Shown: positions 33,301-40,663 of the stretch, in pieces
Layout: each line of letters begins with the position of its first letter
How positions within the stretch are numbered: the first letter of the stretch is position 1
Origin: JABMRP01 sp964444795
Lineage (GTDB): Bacteria > Planctomycetota > Planctomycetia > Pirellulales > Thermoguttaceae
Length of the DNA stretch: 48,591 nt
Direction: 5' to 3'
NCBI GenBank assembly: GCA_964444795.1
Contig: CAYUIQ010000033.1
Coordinates: 1 to 48,591, forward strand
The notes under the pieces: model-generated
Told to the model about the DNA's origin: nothing
Seen by the model: the letters and a program-made list of their open reading frames with translations, nothing else
Databases searched by the model: none
Made by a program: the position numbers and the translations under genes

Positions 33301-34756
33301 CAACGCTCGTGTCATGGGCTGCCCGATAGGCCGTGAGGCCCATCGCCAGAATCAAGGCAAACGCGGCCGTGCCCAGCAGGGTAAACCACTCGTTGGCCCC
33401 GCCGGCATCGAGCTGTTTCTCCCGAGCCAGGCGCTGAAGGGGAGGCACCAATCCCAGGAGATAAGCGGCCAGCGCCAGCCCGCCGACGGCAAGCATCGGC
33501 CAGACGGAGCCACTGGACGGAAACAAGGGGATCGAAAGCAGCAGGGCCAGCGAACCACCGAGCACGGCCACGACCAGGGCCCCTCGCCATCGGGGCACCA
33601 GCACCCGGCCGGCCAGCCATACCAGCCACGCAAACAGCCCCAGCGACACGGCTTCGACGGCGATGGCCATCGGATCCCAGGGAACCTGATTCTCCGCGTT
33701 GCGCACAATGGCCATGAACATGAAGTTCAACGGCACCAACAGCGTGGCGATGATCAGCAGGGTTCGGCTGTTGGATCGCAACTTCCAGCGGTACTCGGCA
33801 TGGAGCCCGACGCCAAACACGGCCGCCGTGATCGTTGAAGCGACGAGAAAGGGGAAGAAGGGGATCGTGTCTTCGAGCTTTTCTCGAAGACTCAACACCA
33901 GGAGCGTCGAAAACCCCACGATCAGCAGCCCGCCGACCAACTCGCCCCAGCGCATGTTCCGCTCTTCCATGAACGCCGAGAGCATCTCGGCCACCGACTT
34001 GCGCGGCGGTTTCGGCCGGGATACTCGTCGCGGCCGCGCGGGGCGCTGCACGGGCTTTGGTGTCAGCCGAGGTGCCGGTTGCGGTGCTTGGGGGCGTACC
34101 GGTTCGGGCGATTTCGGTGCGACGGGGCGAGACGGCCGGGTCGGTTGCGCCGGTCGTTCGGTTGCCCCGGGCTTTCGCGCCGGCGGCTTCGGAGACACGG
34201 GGCTCTCTTTTTGCGGTGGCCGCGGCGGATCGGCAGCCGCGCGATCGGGCACGCCGGACGGCGGGACCTCGGGCTGCGCCGCCGGTGGCGGCACGGGAGC
34301 AAGGATGATCGGACGTTCCTCGCCCGACTTGTCCGGCACGGGAGCGGCAACCTCGGGCTGCTTCGGCGGAGATATCACGGGCTCCGGTTGTGCGGCGGGA
34401 CTGGCGCCGCGCCCCAACAGACGCTGGCGGTACTCGTGTACCCGATCCAAGAGCCGGGCCGCCACTACCGGATCGAGAATCTTGGCCGCGCGGAATCGTT
34501 TCAATTGGCGGGCGGTCGCTTGCAGATCGGCCAACTCGGCCGCCTTCAGACCGCGACGATTCCGCCCGCACCAGCGACACCGGTCGACCGACTCCGGTGT
34601 CAAACGATCGCAGTAGACACAGGGCACGTGTCCCGACGTATGCTCGGCGCCGCTTTCTCGCATGGCCCGAAACACGGCAGCGACGACCAACCACATCCCG
34701 TGACCGACCAACATGACCACCAACAGCACGCCCGCGATTGCGAACAGAACGTCCAT
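27383..34756 (-). CDS. Giant multi-spanning membrane protein with N-terminal zinc ribbon (2457 aa)
   Basis: A single uninterrupted frame from ATG at 34756. Residues 4-30 form one hydrophobic helix. Cys46, Cys49, Cys60 and Cys63 (CVYC-x10-CRWC) form a zinc-ribbon motif. Residues about 115-255 are proline-rich and positively charged, likely disordered. From about residue 269 (MRWGELVGGLLIVGFSTLLV) to near the C-terminus the chain is an almost continuous series of hydrophobic helices, many tens by eye, with short loops and Trp-rich turns, ending in a basic and polar tail (FFEKRRNDVLAALDQFKQWE). The RWGELVGGLLIV opening recalls DUF2339/DUF2157-like multi-helix proteins. Function is unknown; several similar half-sections suggest internal duplication. 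No pore, ATPase or catalytic motif was seen. About 15% of the window. Confidence 0.85.
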   Translation of the reverse strand: MDVLFAIAGVLLVVMLVGHGMWLVVAAVFRAMRESGAEHTSGHVPCVYCDRLTPESVDRCRWCGRNRRGLKAAELADLQATARQLKRFRAAKILDPVVAARLLDRVHEYRQRLLGRGASPAAQPEPVISPPKQPEVAAPVPDKSGEERPIILAPVPPPAAQPEVPPSGVPDRAAADPPRPPQKESPVSPKPPARKPGATERPAQPTRPSRPVAPKSPEPVRPQAPQPAPRLTPKPVQRPARPRRVSRPKPPRKSVAEMLSAFMEERNMRWGELVGGLLIVGFSTLLVLSLREKLEDTIPFFPFLVASTITAAVFGVGLHAEYRWKLRSNSRTLLIIATLLVPLNFMFMAIVRNAENQVPWDPMAIAVEAVSLGLFAWLVWLAGRVLVPRWRGALVVAVLGGSLALLLSIPLFPSSGSVWPMLAVGGLALAAYLLGLVPPLQRLAREKQLDAGGANEWFTLLGTAAFALILAMGLTAYRAAHDTSVALVLSQLSVLASVAAVPILVAGLAVMRTTGDNKEMASYRMAGTWVALVGAIVMLAALAMAWPRPVPVVLVGILSAIVLVTAAIRFRLPAIHAGAIACLAVVYLTGYHLISDLIAGTPPGQRGGVESLRLIFEAQSGAALAGLLVILGGLFVWLEHRGLRRHSIMYAGGCLVTAVLSLLTVTAHGLTHRADPDLVMAMSIYAVYGIGSLALAARLRRPMPAYLGLGLLVGASAWALGWRTEQIGMPWATVLSAEALGMGLLGVLIWRPSRQMLETPDDTPVPSEAVGMLQTFRLPLLHTGEIVAILALVLGIGSAVYSIAETAAVLPVLTAAFVVATYLLLAWAHQSPERTWVASTVGLLGLIHTMGFNFIASDGQTWVEQPWLVALLTHATLGVVAGAVMELWGKRGQLKGPQEKVLGAVRRVLVEPLSQGALITSAAALPVLLVSQWNETLAMAGCLFWLAAIWLVVAVMNRSAALFALHQGILCVATVVGMVAWLQRIDTVAALPNHLFVLRCLQACGIGLGLLVLFWTTARILLRGNALAQTLLQPSWPTVDWFLRHGLVGGQLLLVGCYMLLGCGAELWSTGDVTARILAATSGWAWLLLAVSSAGLIVALWQRAGTGEMVNGLLLAAVVPCLVAGRFAPDLATATALRWGLAAGYLIVSVAFWQRRSVGAWLTEVGVRPEMIAESPRIGRGVLLAVTGVPVLVITLVAALLQMGDANRVGPLDGSFFRNMGSTWAYVVPLLLVMGTMVGHALRETSAGYVFFAGLVAEIIVVLGYVLGVVTAGRPFGTIELVTLLQLATITAAVWAIGWMALRRWTTAWSQRGSTPTARALMDVQLSFASLGNLALLVPALFALTFSFGHVQTWTQAAGGPLGWLALLTAVGAGAYRQIQSHRRLRPQLAGLFGMAMLGLAACSVHGMSEELGYEVVWGYRTLMLGWALYSLFVALATWWVATQRTLPGAAGPPQALIRAASVWVTTAGLLAVLLGLNAAIWHQEQLWAASAIAVASIAGAAMAVWRRREEWALAAGAGVNLAASLVVWHICWETDFSQWWTLLVQANVIASSAVALIWLSARRRLYQLRELSLGESPLLGLQTALGTLGNFVLLFVPVVCLVGEPMTLPHWAHALADPPGWIALLLAGAASAWYLRQVSPGNLPDIAAGFGLGLGVLLACGSERLALASVSKSYLAYHVLTASWTALAVVLLAAGWFCRKLQLTPAADAPSKPVAPAAVVRNWVSLVGGLALFLAVINSAGDPSRPWWSVGVVLALSATAGGLAVGFKMPSYVYLSGLLINTAGMIAWWSNPWTGATFTGFVQVNALCLAAGSAIWSVVHLLRPTDRGELPFAHLAIRVALAALGLLVAGGFFCDLAGVDHTVGDQTGWLALAAVALATAICLWDRSSRFSLPGLYVVALTAVGMGLVARPLSTTQVCWTATIELAAFVLATTLLGQWLRHARPLVRALLVPDDEGRWPAGWFGGAQIVVGTTAAMLSVAVAVRFKFDLAIPYEALGWMRGRMAGPLAVAMLLPAAVLLARRATGPQRAGWQYAVLALGLALPVELGCAWLSPDIDAVWLHRSVVAMVSAVAMTLVAGLGLGRILPESSDWLDAGRKAAGWFGMLASAMLVVVLVAEGVHYDPVTESTPMALPAVLAVAAALAALMAAAIGFAVMPDRDPLGLSERGRTLYVYGAELLLALICVHIRITLPWLFGSGFFVRNWPLILMGVAFLGTGLSEWFHRRGLPVLAEPLERTAMLLPLVPGIAFFFIDKAHLGSHPVMLFLIGLFYGLMWVTRRRFAYALLSGAVTQLGVWVLLNRQEGFGFFDHPQLWLIPLALAALVAEHLNRDRLEAAQVTAIRYLALGTIYLSSTFDMFLAGIGESFWMPLVLIALSVTGVLAGILLRIQSFLYLGVLFLVFVLGTLIWHAAFVEEQKWLLYVCGIAIGVAVITLFAFFEKRRNDVLAALDQFKQWEK

Positions 34757-34927
34757 CGGCGGCCTCCCAGGAAGTCGTTCATCTCGCGCGCCGCGCGGCG
34801 CGGTTGGTTTGCGTAGTTATCAGGGCTCGACTGGCTCAATCATATAACGGCCAGCGTCTGTCCGCTTGGGTTTACGGCCACAAAATGGTCGAAATACTGG
34901 CCGAATACGACGTTGCCTCGGTTTGTC

Positions 34928-34967
34928 CCCTGCTGGATAGGGGGGTCGGCGGGGAAATTCCCTGAGA
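34928..34967 (+). repeat. Possible third copy of the two-hairpin repeat
   Basis: CCCCTGCTGGATAGGGG followed by CGGGGAAATTCCCTGAG resembles the minus-strand text of 16501-16561 (CCCCTGCCGAGAGGGG ... ATTCCCGAG). It abuts the 5' end of the gene remnant at 34968-35111, so it may mark the break point. Match is partial. Confidence 0.4.
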
Positions 34968-35111
34968 ATGGGCGTGTGTCCCGAGACGCTGCGGGTGCTG
35001 GCCGACAAGGACGTCGCCGTGCATCGGCTGCCCACCGAAGAAGCGGTCGAGGTCTACAATCGGTTATGTGAAACGGAAGCGGTGGGCGGGCTGTTTCACT
35101 CGACCTGTTGA
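34968..35111 (+). pseudogene. Remnant of a Mth938-like (NDUFAF3/DUF498) family gene, C-terminal part only
   Basis: A 47-codon frame from ATG 34968 to TGA 35111 encodes text like the last third of Mth938-domain proteins: CPETLRVLADKDVAVHRLP, TEEAVEVYNRL and AVGGLFHSTC at the end. Family members are about 110-130 residues, and the usual N-terminal strands are absent: the frame is closed by a stop at 34938-34940, and other frames upstream show no matching text. The last 16 bases overlap the 3' end of the HD-GYP gene. Alternatives: a short expressed protein, or chance. I favour a truncated gene because the motif order fits the family. Confidence 0.5.
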
Positions 35112-36772
35112 GGAACCGTCTCGTCCTGACGTGCGGCGATGGCCCGGATGTCGTCGCGGCCGCGGAAGAAGGCGTCGACGACCCGCGGATCCCATTGACT
35201 GCCGGCCCCGGAGCGGAAGATCGCGTCGATTTTTTCGTCGGGCATGCATTTTCGATAGGGGCGGTCGCTGCCCATGGCGTCGAATGAATCGGCCACGGCC
35301 ACGATCCGCGCGGCTATCGGAATTTCCTCGCCGGCCAACCCTGCAGGATACCCGCTGCCGTCCCACGACTCGTGGTGGTGCAACACGGCCGGCAAGACGC
35401 CGTCGAGCTTCTTCAAGTCGACGAGAATCTTGTGGCCCAACTCGGGGTGCGTCATGATGTGCTCAAACTCGGCCTCCGTCAAACCGTCCGGCTTGCGGAG
35501 CACGTTGTCGCTGATGCCGATCTTGCCGATGTCGTGCAGCATGCCGCACAGGTGGATCGTATCGATCGCTTTCGGGTCCATCTCCAGTTCCCGGGCCAGA
35601 CGGACGGCGATTCGGGCGACCCGGTCGCTGTGGCCGCAGGTATACGGATCCTTGGCGTCGATCGCCGAACTCAACGCGCCGATCACGCCGGCCAACAGCT
35701 CGGATTGCTGGCGATAGAGTTCGATATTGCCGCTGTGAATCCCGAGGATGGCGCCCACGGAACCGAGGAGACTCGCCTCGACCGTGCCAAACTCGCCTCC
35801 CTCGTCGACGTGGTTCAGCGCGGCCAGCCATCCGAACAGGTTCTCTCCCTCGGCCAACGGCGTGACAATCAGTTGGCCAATGGTCTCAAACGGCCAGGAC
35901 TCGGCGCCGGTGATCGGATGGTTGGCCACTAGCGGACGGCTCGACGCTCCAACGCCCAGGTGAGCGATCAGTGGGTCAAACAGACTCGCCTCGATAGGAC
36001 GCGGACCGTGCTGCAGCAGGACCGGCGCGGTGCGCGTTCCGGGGCCGGATGCGTCGTCGGAATCAGCAAGGGGCACCAATTGGATCGCCACGCTTTGGGC
36101 GGGTACGACTTCGTGCAGCCACTCCAAGGCGATTCGGCCCAGATCTTCGTCGCTACGAGAGAGTTTGAGATTCTGCGCGAGCCGGTGCAGCAGGCTGATC
36201 TCTTCGTAGGTCGTCGAGAGGTGATCGGAGATGCGTTCGTCTTCCTCCTGCAACTTCCCGATCCGCGCCCGCGAGGCAAACTCGGCCCGTACCACTTCGC
36301 TCATTTGCAGCAGCGTCTCGGGCGACCAGACCGTCTGTTCGGTGGCCCAACGGCTCGCTTCGGCCGGCGTTATGCCCAGCAGACTCGCGCCGCAAGCGGA
36401 ATCCTCGTTCAGCGTCGTCCCCCCACGCACTTCGCGCGATAGAAAGGGCGCTAAGGCCACCCGTGGCGACCCTTGGCTGTCCTCGATCGGCAGTGCCAGC
36501 AGCAGGAACGGCCCCTGTTCGTCGATGAACTCGGGCTGGCCTCGTCGGGAAACCTCGCGACACGCTTCGCCCCGGGCACCCCAGTCATGCTCCCCACAGT
36601 CACTCCGGCCCTCGGCTGCGAAGTGCAGCAGATCGCCGGAACAGCCATCGAGCAGGCTGAACTCCCGGCCGAACCAATGCCGAAGCTGTTCCACAGTCTC
36701 GGCGATCGTTGACGAAACGCCGGCGCTGGGAACCGTCTCGACCGGGAGGCTGGTTGCGGTGGGACTCGACAT
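35096..36772 (-). CDS. HD-GYP domain phosphodiesterase with GAF-like sensor domain
   Basis: 558 residues from ATG at 36772. The first about 170 residues are a divergent sensor-like region with several Cys. A helical linker (about 165-205) leads to a GAF-like domain (about 205-345; LGRIALEWLHEVVPAQSVAI, GQLIVTPLAEGENLFGWLA). The HD-GYP domain follows: HSDRVARIAVRLA, the metal pair in GMLHDIGKIGI (near 412), and HHESWDGSGYPAGL (near 465), with the GYP triad intact. Such enzymes degrade cyclic di-GMP or act as response-like signalling outputs. No receiver domain or GGDEF is present. Divergent from the NUDIX gene. Confidence 0.92.
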   Translation of the reverse strand: MSSPTATSLPVETVPSAGVSSTIAETVEQLRHWFGREFSLLDGCSGDLLHFAAEGRSDCGEHDWGARGEACREVSRRGQPEFIDEQGPFLLLALPIEDSQGSPRVALAPFLSREVRGGTTLNEDSACGASLLGITPAEASRWATEQTVWSPETLLQMSEVVRAEFASRARIGKLQEEDERISDHLSTTYEEISLLHRLAQNLKLSRSDEDLGRIALEWLHEVVPAQSVAIQLVPLADSDDASGPGTRTAPVLLQHGPRPIEASLFDPLIAHLGVGASSRPLVANHPITGAESWPFETIGQLIVTPLAEGENLFGWLAALNHVDEGGEFGTVEASLLGSVGAILGIHSGNIELYRQQSELLAGVIGALSSAIDAKDPYTCGHSDRVARIAVRLARELEMDPKAIDTIHLCGMLHDIGKIGISDNVLRKPDGLTEAEFEHIMTHPELGHKILVDLKKLDGVLPAVLHHHESWDGSGYPAGLAGEEIPIAARIVAVADSFDAMGSDRPYRKCMPDEKIDAIFRSGAGSQWDPRVVDAFFRGRDDIRAIAARQDETVPQQVE

Positions 36773-37027
36773 ACTCGCTCGTTATCTCTCAACAGACGTA
36801 CCATGGCCGCGAGAACCGACTTCAGTGCAAAGAAACCTTAGGTTACCACCGGACACCCAGCAAGAAGCTCTCGTGCCATGATGCGATTTGGCAACATGCC
36901 GGGATGTTCGGTTTATCCGGATAATCCGCTCCCGGTCGACCGTGAACTCGCCTTGGCGGGGACACCCGCGGACGGTATCGTTGAGGGTAGGTCCGTCACC
37001 CAAGACATCCAGGAGGCGCGGTCGACG
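36773..37027. promoter_or_regulatory. Divergent promoter region between HD-GYP and NUDIX genes
   Basis: 255 bases separating two divergent starts. A perfect 12-base palindrome, TTATCCGGATAA (36913-36924), stands out and could be an operator; no proof. No clear -35/-10 pair was chosen for either gene. Confidence 0.35.
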
Positions 37028-37555
37028 ATGAGCGAATCGGACGTACTTTTCTCCGGCAAGCGATTTCGCGTGGTCCACGTCCACCAGCAAACCCCCGCGG
37101 GGCGGACGCTGCGGCGAGAGATTATTCGGCACCCGGGAGCGGTGGCGATCCTGCCGATACTCGAAGATGGACGAGTCTGCCTGATCGAGAACTATCGCGT
37201 CGCCGTGGACGACACGCTGCTGGAACTTCCCGCCGGAACGATCGAACCGGGTGAATCGCCCCTGGAGACGGCCGCTCGGGAGTTGACCGAAGAGACCGGA
37301 TATCGGGCGGCCCGGGTGGAGTTGCTGACGACCTTTTTCACGTCGCCGGGTATTCTGGACGAACGGATGGTCCTTTACCTGGCCACCGGTCTTTCGCCCG
37401 GACCGACGGCCTTGGAAGAAGGCGAGCAGATCGTCGTTCGAAATACACCGTGGAAGGAAGCCCTGGCAATGGCCCGCGACGGGCGCATCGAAGACGGCAA
37501 GACCTTGGCGGGTCTGCTCTACTACGAAACGTTCGTCCGCAAACGGGCGGATTAG
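37028..37555 (+). CDS. NUDIX hydrolase, ADP-ribose pyrophosphatase-like
   Basis: 175 residues from ATG at 37028; AGGAGG lies 11 bases upstream of it, a rather long spacing. The NUDIX box is complete at residues 70-92: G-x5-E-x7-RELTEETGY. The strand ILPILEDGRVCLIENYRVAVDD before the box and the FFTSPGILDERMVLYLATGL loop after it are typical of ADP-ribose pyrophosphatases, which hydrolyse ADP-ribose and related nucleotide sugars. Length is slightly short for NudF-type dimers but complete. Neighbours are an HD-GYP gene (divergent) and an Flp pilin gene (convergent); no functional link is apparent. Confidence 0.92.
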   Translation: MSESDVLFSGKRFRVVHVHQQTPAGRTLRREIIRHPGAVAILPILEDGRVCLIENYRVAVDDTLLELPAGTIEPGESPLETAARELTEETGYRAARVELLTTFFTSPGILDERMVLYLATGLSPGPTALEEGEQIVVRNTPWKEALAMARDGRIEDGKTLAGLLYYETFVRKRAD

Positions 37556-37605
37556 CGGGGACGTTTGGCTGAGGCAATGCTGATTAGAGTACGGTTGACC
37601 GGAAC

Positions 37606-37803
37606 TCAGTCGATCTGCGGAGTGCCGCTGCCGAAGGGCGTTGACGCCAAGTCGCTGTCAATGTCACCCCACAAGCCGCCCGCATCCGAGCCCATCGCTC
37701 CGACCGCACCGATGACGGCCATCAAGACCAACGCCAGCATCACGGCGTATTCCACCGCCGTCGCACCATCCTCGTCGGTGAATATATTGAGTAGCCAACA
37801 CAT
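37606..37803 (-). CDS. Flp/Fap-type pilin subunit
   Basis: 65 residues from ATG at 37803. The prepilin peptidase motif is visible: Gly13 followed by ATAVEYAVMLALV, with Glu at +5 and Tyr at +6 of the mature chain. The hydrophobic helix runs to about residue 37, and the short polar tail (DIDSDLASTPFGSG) is typical of Flp pilins of the Tad system. Mature length would be 52 residues. No Tad assembly genes (tadA, cpaB, rcpA) are within the window, so it is an orphan pilin here. Longer in-frame upstream text (to 37869) is not pilin-like. No strong ribosome binding site. Confidence 0.8.
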   Translation of the reverse strand: MCWLLNIFTDEDGATAVEYAVMLALVLMAVIGAVGAMGSDAGGLWGDIDSDLASTPFGSGTPQID

Positions 37804-37944
37804 CGTTGCGTCTACCAAAAGAGAGTTGAAAGGAATCGGGAAAAGTGGGGACCGTCCCGCCGTGAACACGGGGGCAGTGGTCCATCGAAACTATAGGTCA
37901 CCCTCGGGCGATGTCAACTTCTTGTTTTGACATCTATTCCGGTT

Positions 37945-40239
37945 TCATCGGGGCGACGGCCCAGGGGGTTCCGGCCGCTCGGGCCAGGGCAGCTTGGCCG
38001 GATCGATCCCCGGCCGTTCGGTCGAGTGGAGCGGAGCCTGCCACTGGCCGGTGAGCCGGCTGGATTGCGGTCCCTCGAGAGGCCCGCCGGCAAATTCCAC
38101 CTCGCCACGCACCAGCCCGGAAATGTCGACCGACGCATCGTCCAGCCCGGTGGCGCCGGCCAGATTGAGCCATTGTGCCACCGCGGCGCCGGGCGCAAGC
38201 AGCGAACCCTCGCCCTCCCAATGGAACCGGTCCAATAGCCGCTGGGGATGCTCGGCGCCGGTGAACACCAGCAGGGCCGAAGTATCGGGCAAGGCAAACA
38301 CGCAACCGATCGCCCGCACCTCGATCTCGCCCGGAGCGTCGGTTCGTTGCCCCTCGCGGCATTCGGCCAAAGCGCCCGGCCCTCGAAGGGTGCAATGGGA
38401 AAGCCGCAAAACAACCGGCTCGTCGAACTCGGGCGCGTGGTCCAGCCCGATCAACGGCCCGGTGCCCAAGTAGAGCGTGTTGACCACCTCCACGGCCAAT
38501 GGCCCGGCCGTATGACAATCCAAACCCGAGCCCACGTCGCGAAACACACAGTCGGTCAGCCGAACGGTGCCGTCGGACAGTTGCCGTGGAGCAGCTTGCG
38601 GTTGGCGAGGATAGGTCCAGCGGATGGCCGCGGGCAGGCCTGAATCGGCGGATATGGTGGAAAACGTACATCGCTGAAACTCGACCCCGGTCGCCCGCAA
38701 ATCGATCAACGCGCCAGGAGCCGACCCGTCGGAAGATTCCAGGCGAAAATCGATGTCCTCCCATCGCACGTCGTTGGTGTCGATCACCAATCCTGAAGGC
38801 GGTACCCGCAGCAGTGGACGTTGCCCCGACCGGCCACGGACACACTGTCCCGGCCGAAGCGTCAGCCGCGGCATAATCGACGCTCCTTCGCTGGGCAACT
38901 CGAGCACGTCCGCAGGTACCGGACGTGTGTCGCCGGGCGGAATATCCGAACGCTCCTCCGCCGGTGGCAACTCCGGTTCTGTCTCGACAGCCGTCGGCGA
39001 TCGGTCCCGGGGCACCGAAACGATGCGCGAGAATTGCCGATCGATCCACGGCCAGCATGCCACGGCAATGCCCATGACGACGGCCACCAGAACCGCCGTC
39101 CACGCCGCCGATGTGTTCGACGCGGGTGCCGCCTGGCGGGCCGAAGGCAGTCGGGCGGGAATCCGGTGTGGGTGTCGCATGCACTTGGCCAGCAGAGTGC
39201 GACCGGCGTGGGTCGGCGGGCCCAAGGTCTTGGCCAACCGGGCCAGCGATGCGGGCCGCTGGCGGGGATCCCGCTGCAAGCAAGCTCCCACCGCCTTGGC
39301 AAGCCGCGCGGGAGTCTCCGGGGCCAACTCTCGAAGATCGGGAAACTCGATCGTCCCCGCGCCGCGAAGCTTGGCGAGACTGTCGCCGCCGGGTATCGGT
39401 GGCCGGCCCGTCAGGAGATGCCACCAGACGCCCCCGCAGGCGTAGATGTCGCCCGCGGTGTCGGCCGGCGCTGCCTGAGCGATCCGTTCGGGGGCCAGAT
39501 AGTCGTAGGCCTCGGGCTGCAAATCGGCGTGGGCCAGCCCTTCCTCGCCGCGTAGCACCGGCCGCAGCCCCGGTTCGGCGAGGATTGCCCGGCCGTCGCC
39601 GGTCAGCAGCAGTTGTTCCGTACACACGTCGCCGTGACATGTTTCTTCCCGTTCCAGGAGTACCAGTCCGGTGACCATTTGGCGCGCGATCTCCAGCACG
39701 GCTTCGGGGGGAAGGCGGCCGTTTTCGATGAGCCATTGCCGGGCCGTCTTCCCGGTGATCCATCGGCACCGAGCCCAAAGCCGGTCGCCGTCGAGGCCGC
39801 AATCGGTAATCGGTGCCAGGTTCTCGCCCGAGAGCCGCTCGGCCATGGCGGCGAGATCGGAAAGTTGCCCCACGGCCGCCTCCGCCGCGATGTCTTCCAA
39901 CGGGGCAACGGTCAAGCGGATGTCTTCGCCCGCCTGGTCCGCGTGGCGTGCCCGATAGGTTGTGGCAAACCCGGCTCGACGCACGACGTCGCGGATCAGA
40001 TAGGGTCCGACCCGCAGGGCAGCGCCCCCGCCGGCATTGATCCGGGCCGCCTGGTAGGGCGTAAGAATTCGGGCTTGTGCCAGAGCGTCGACCCAGACCG
40101 ACTCGAAGGGGGGCAGTTCGCGGGCCAGCCGTCGCACGCGCCCGGCCACGCGACGTACTTGTGCGGGGTTGGCCAGCCCCCAATCGTCGAGCCGGTCGAT
40201 CAGCGGTTGCGGCGGCGATTGATGCGAACTGGTGGCCAT
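37945..40239 (-). CDS. Membrane-spanning pseudokinase with extracytoplasmic beta-helix domain
   Basis: 764 residues. Residues about 10-75 carry the helical lead common to planctomycete Ser/Thr kinases (ILTPYQAARINAG). Residues about 76-345 are a protein-kinase fold: catalytic-loop text HGDVCTEQLLL keeps Asp but lacks the following Lys and Asn; the DFG position reads EPG; the beta-3 Lys is missing (DIRLTVAPLED); the APE motif (YLAPERI) and DIYACGGVWWHLLTGRPP remain. This predicts an inactive kinase or one with altered chemistry. A helix at about 376-397 (WTAVLVAVVMGIAVACW) leads to a C-terminal domain (about 450-764) of short beta-strand repeats (GVEFQRCTFSTIS, GTVRLTDCVFRDVGSGLDCH, RLSHCTLRGPGALAECREG), a right-handed parallel beta-helix. 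A receptor-like protein; ligand unknown. Confidence 0.85.
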   Translation of the reverse strand: MATSSHQSPPQPLIDRLDDWGLANPAQVRRVAGRVRRLARELPPFESVWVDALAQARILTPYQAARINAGGGAALRVGPYLIRDVVRRAGFATTYRARHADQAGEDIRLTVAPLEDIAAEAAVGQLSDLAAMAERLSGENLAPITDCGLDGDRLWARCRWITGKTARQWLIENGRLPPEAVLEIARQMVTGLVLLEREETCHGDVCTEQLLLTGDGRAILAEPGLRPVLRGEEGLAHADLQPEAYDYLAPERIAQAAPADTAGDIYACGGVWWHLLTGRPPIPGGDSLAKLRGAGTIEFPDLRELAPETPARLAKAVGACLQRDPRQRPASLARLAKTLGPPTHAGRTLLAKCMRHPHRIPARLPSARQAAPASNTSAAWTAVLVAVVMGIAVACWPWIDRQFSRIVSVPRDRSPTAVETEPELPPAEERSDIPPGDTRPVPADVLELPSEGASIMPRLTLRPGQCVRGRSGQRPLLRVPPSGLVIDTNDVRWEDIDFRLESSDGSAPGALIDLRATGVEFQRCTFSTISADSGLPAAIRWTYPRQPQAAPRQLSDGTVRLTDCVFRDVGSGLDCHTAGPLAVEVVNTLYLGTGPLIGLDHAPEFDEPVVLRLSHCTLRGPGALAECREGQRTDAPGEIEVRAIGCVFALPDTSALLVFTGAEHPQRLLDRFHWEGEGSLLAPGAAVAQWLNLAGATGLDDASVDISGLVRGEVEFAGGPLEGPQSSRLTGQWQAPLHSTERPGIDPAKLPWPERPEPPGPSPR

Positions 40240-40663
40240 TTCGAGTTTGTTATTTTGGGTGCCCTGGTCAGCTTGCCCTCATCTGTAGCCGATCCGGCCC
40301 ACCACGGCAACATCGAACCGTACGATGGCCCTCCGAGGCCGTCGATCCGGGATGGTACGATGGAGCCCGTCGATCAAGGGCTGTCGACGGCCTCGGAGGG
40401 CCATCGTACAAGACTACGAGCCACTTGCTAACGATTCTCCGTAACTTTCTGCCTCACTGCGGGTTCCGATCCGACAACACAAGCCATCCCCGGCCTGTAT
40501 CTCCACTCCAAGCGCGGAAACGAGAAGTTCACGGCATCACACGGACCTTGCCAAACGGGCCGATTTTCGCTATCACCTTCGGTCAGTTCGACCCGCCGCG
40601 GGGCACCAGCCCCTGGCAGGCACGCAAATCACCCTTGGAAGACCCCGGGGAGTACTCTTCGTT
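40240..40663. other. 424-base intergenic region, family 1 palindrome and no gene
   Basis: Between the divergent pseudokinase and aminopeptidase genes. The pseudokinase side holds the palindrome at 40320-40409. Both promoters should be here but were not identified. Open frames over 40410-40663 show no protein-like features. Confidence 0.55.
40320..40409. repeat. Dispersed palindromic repeat, family 1, copy 3
   Basis: Arms at 40320-40345 and 40384-40409 are perfect reverse complements (26 bases) and match the 25-base arms at 4127-4198. The loop holds a partial third arm (GGTACGATGGAGCCCGTCGA near 40354), as if one copy were inserted in another. Confidence 0.85.

Noticed and set aside
37934..40183. 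749-codon frame overlapping the pseudokinase gene on the same strand
   Set aside because: Arg/Gly-rich shadow of the real frame; the other frame has kinase and beta-helix motifs.
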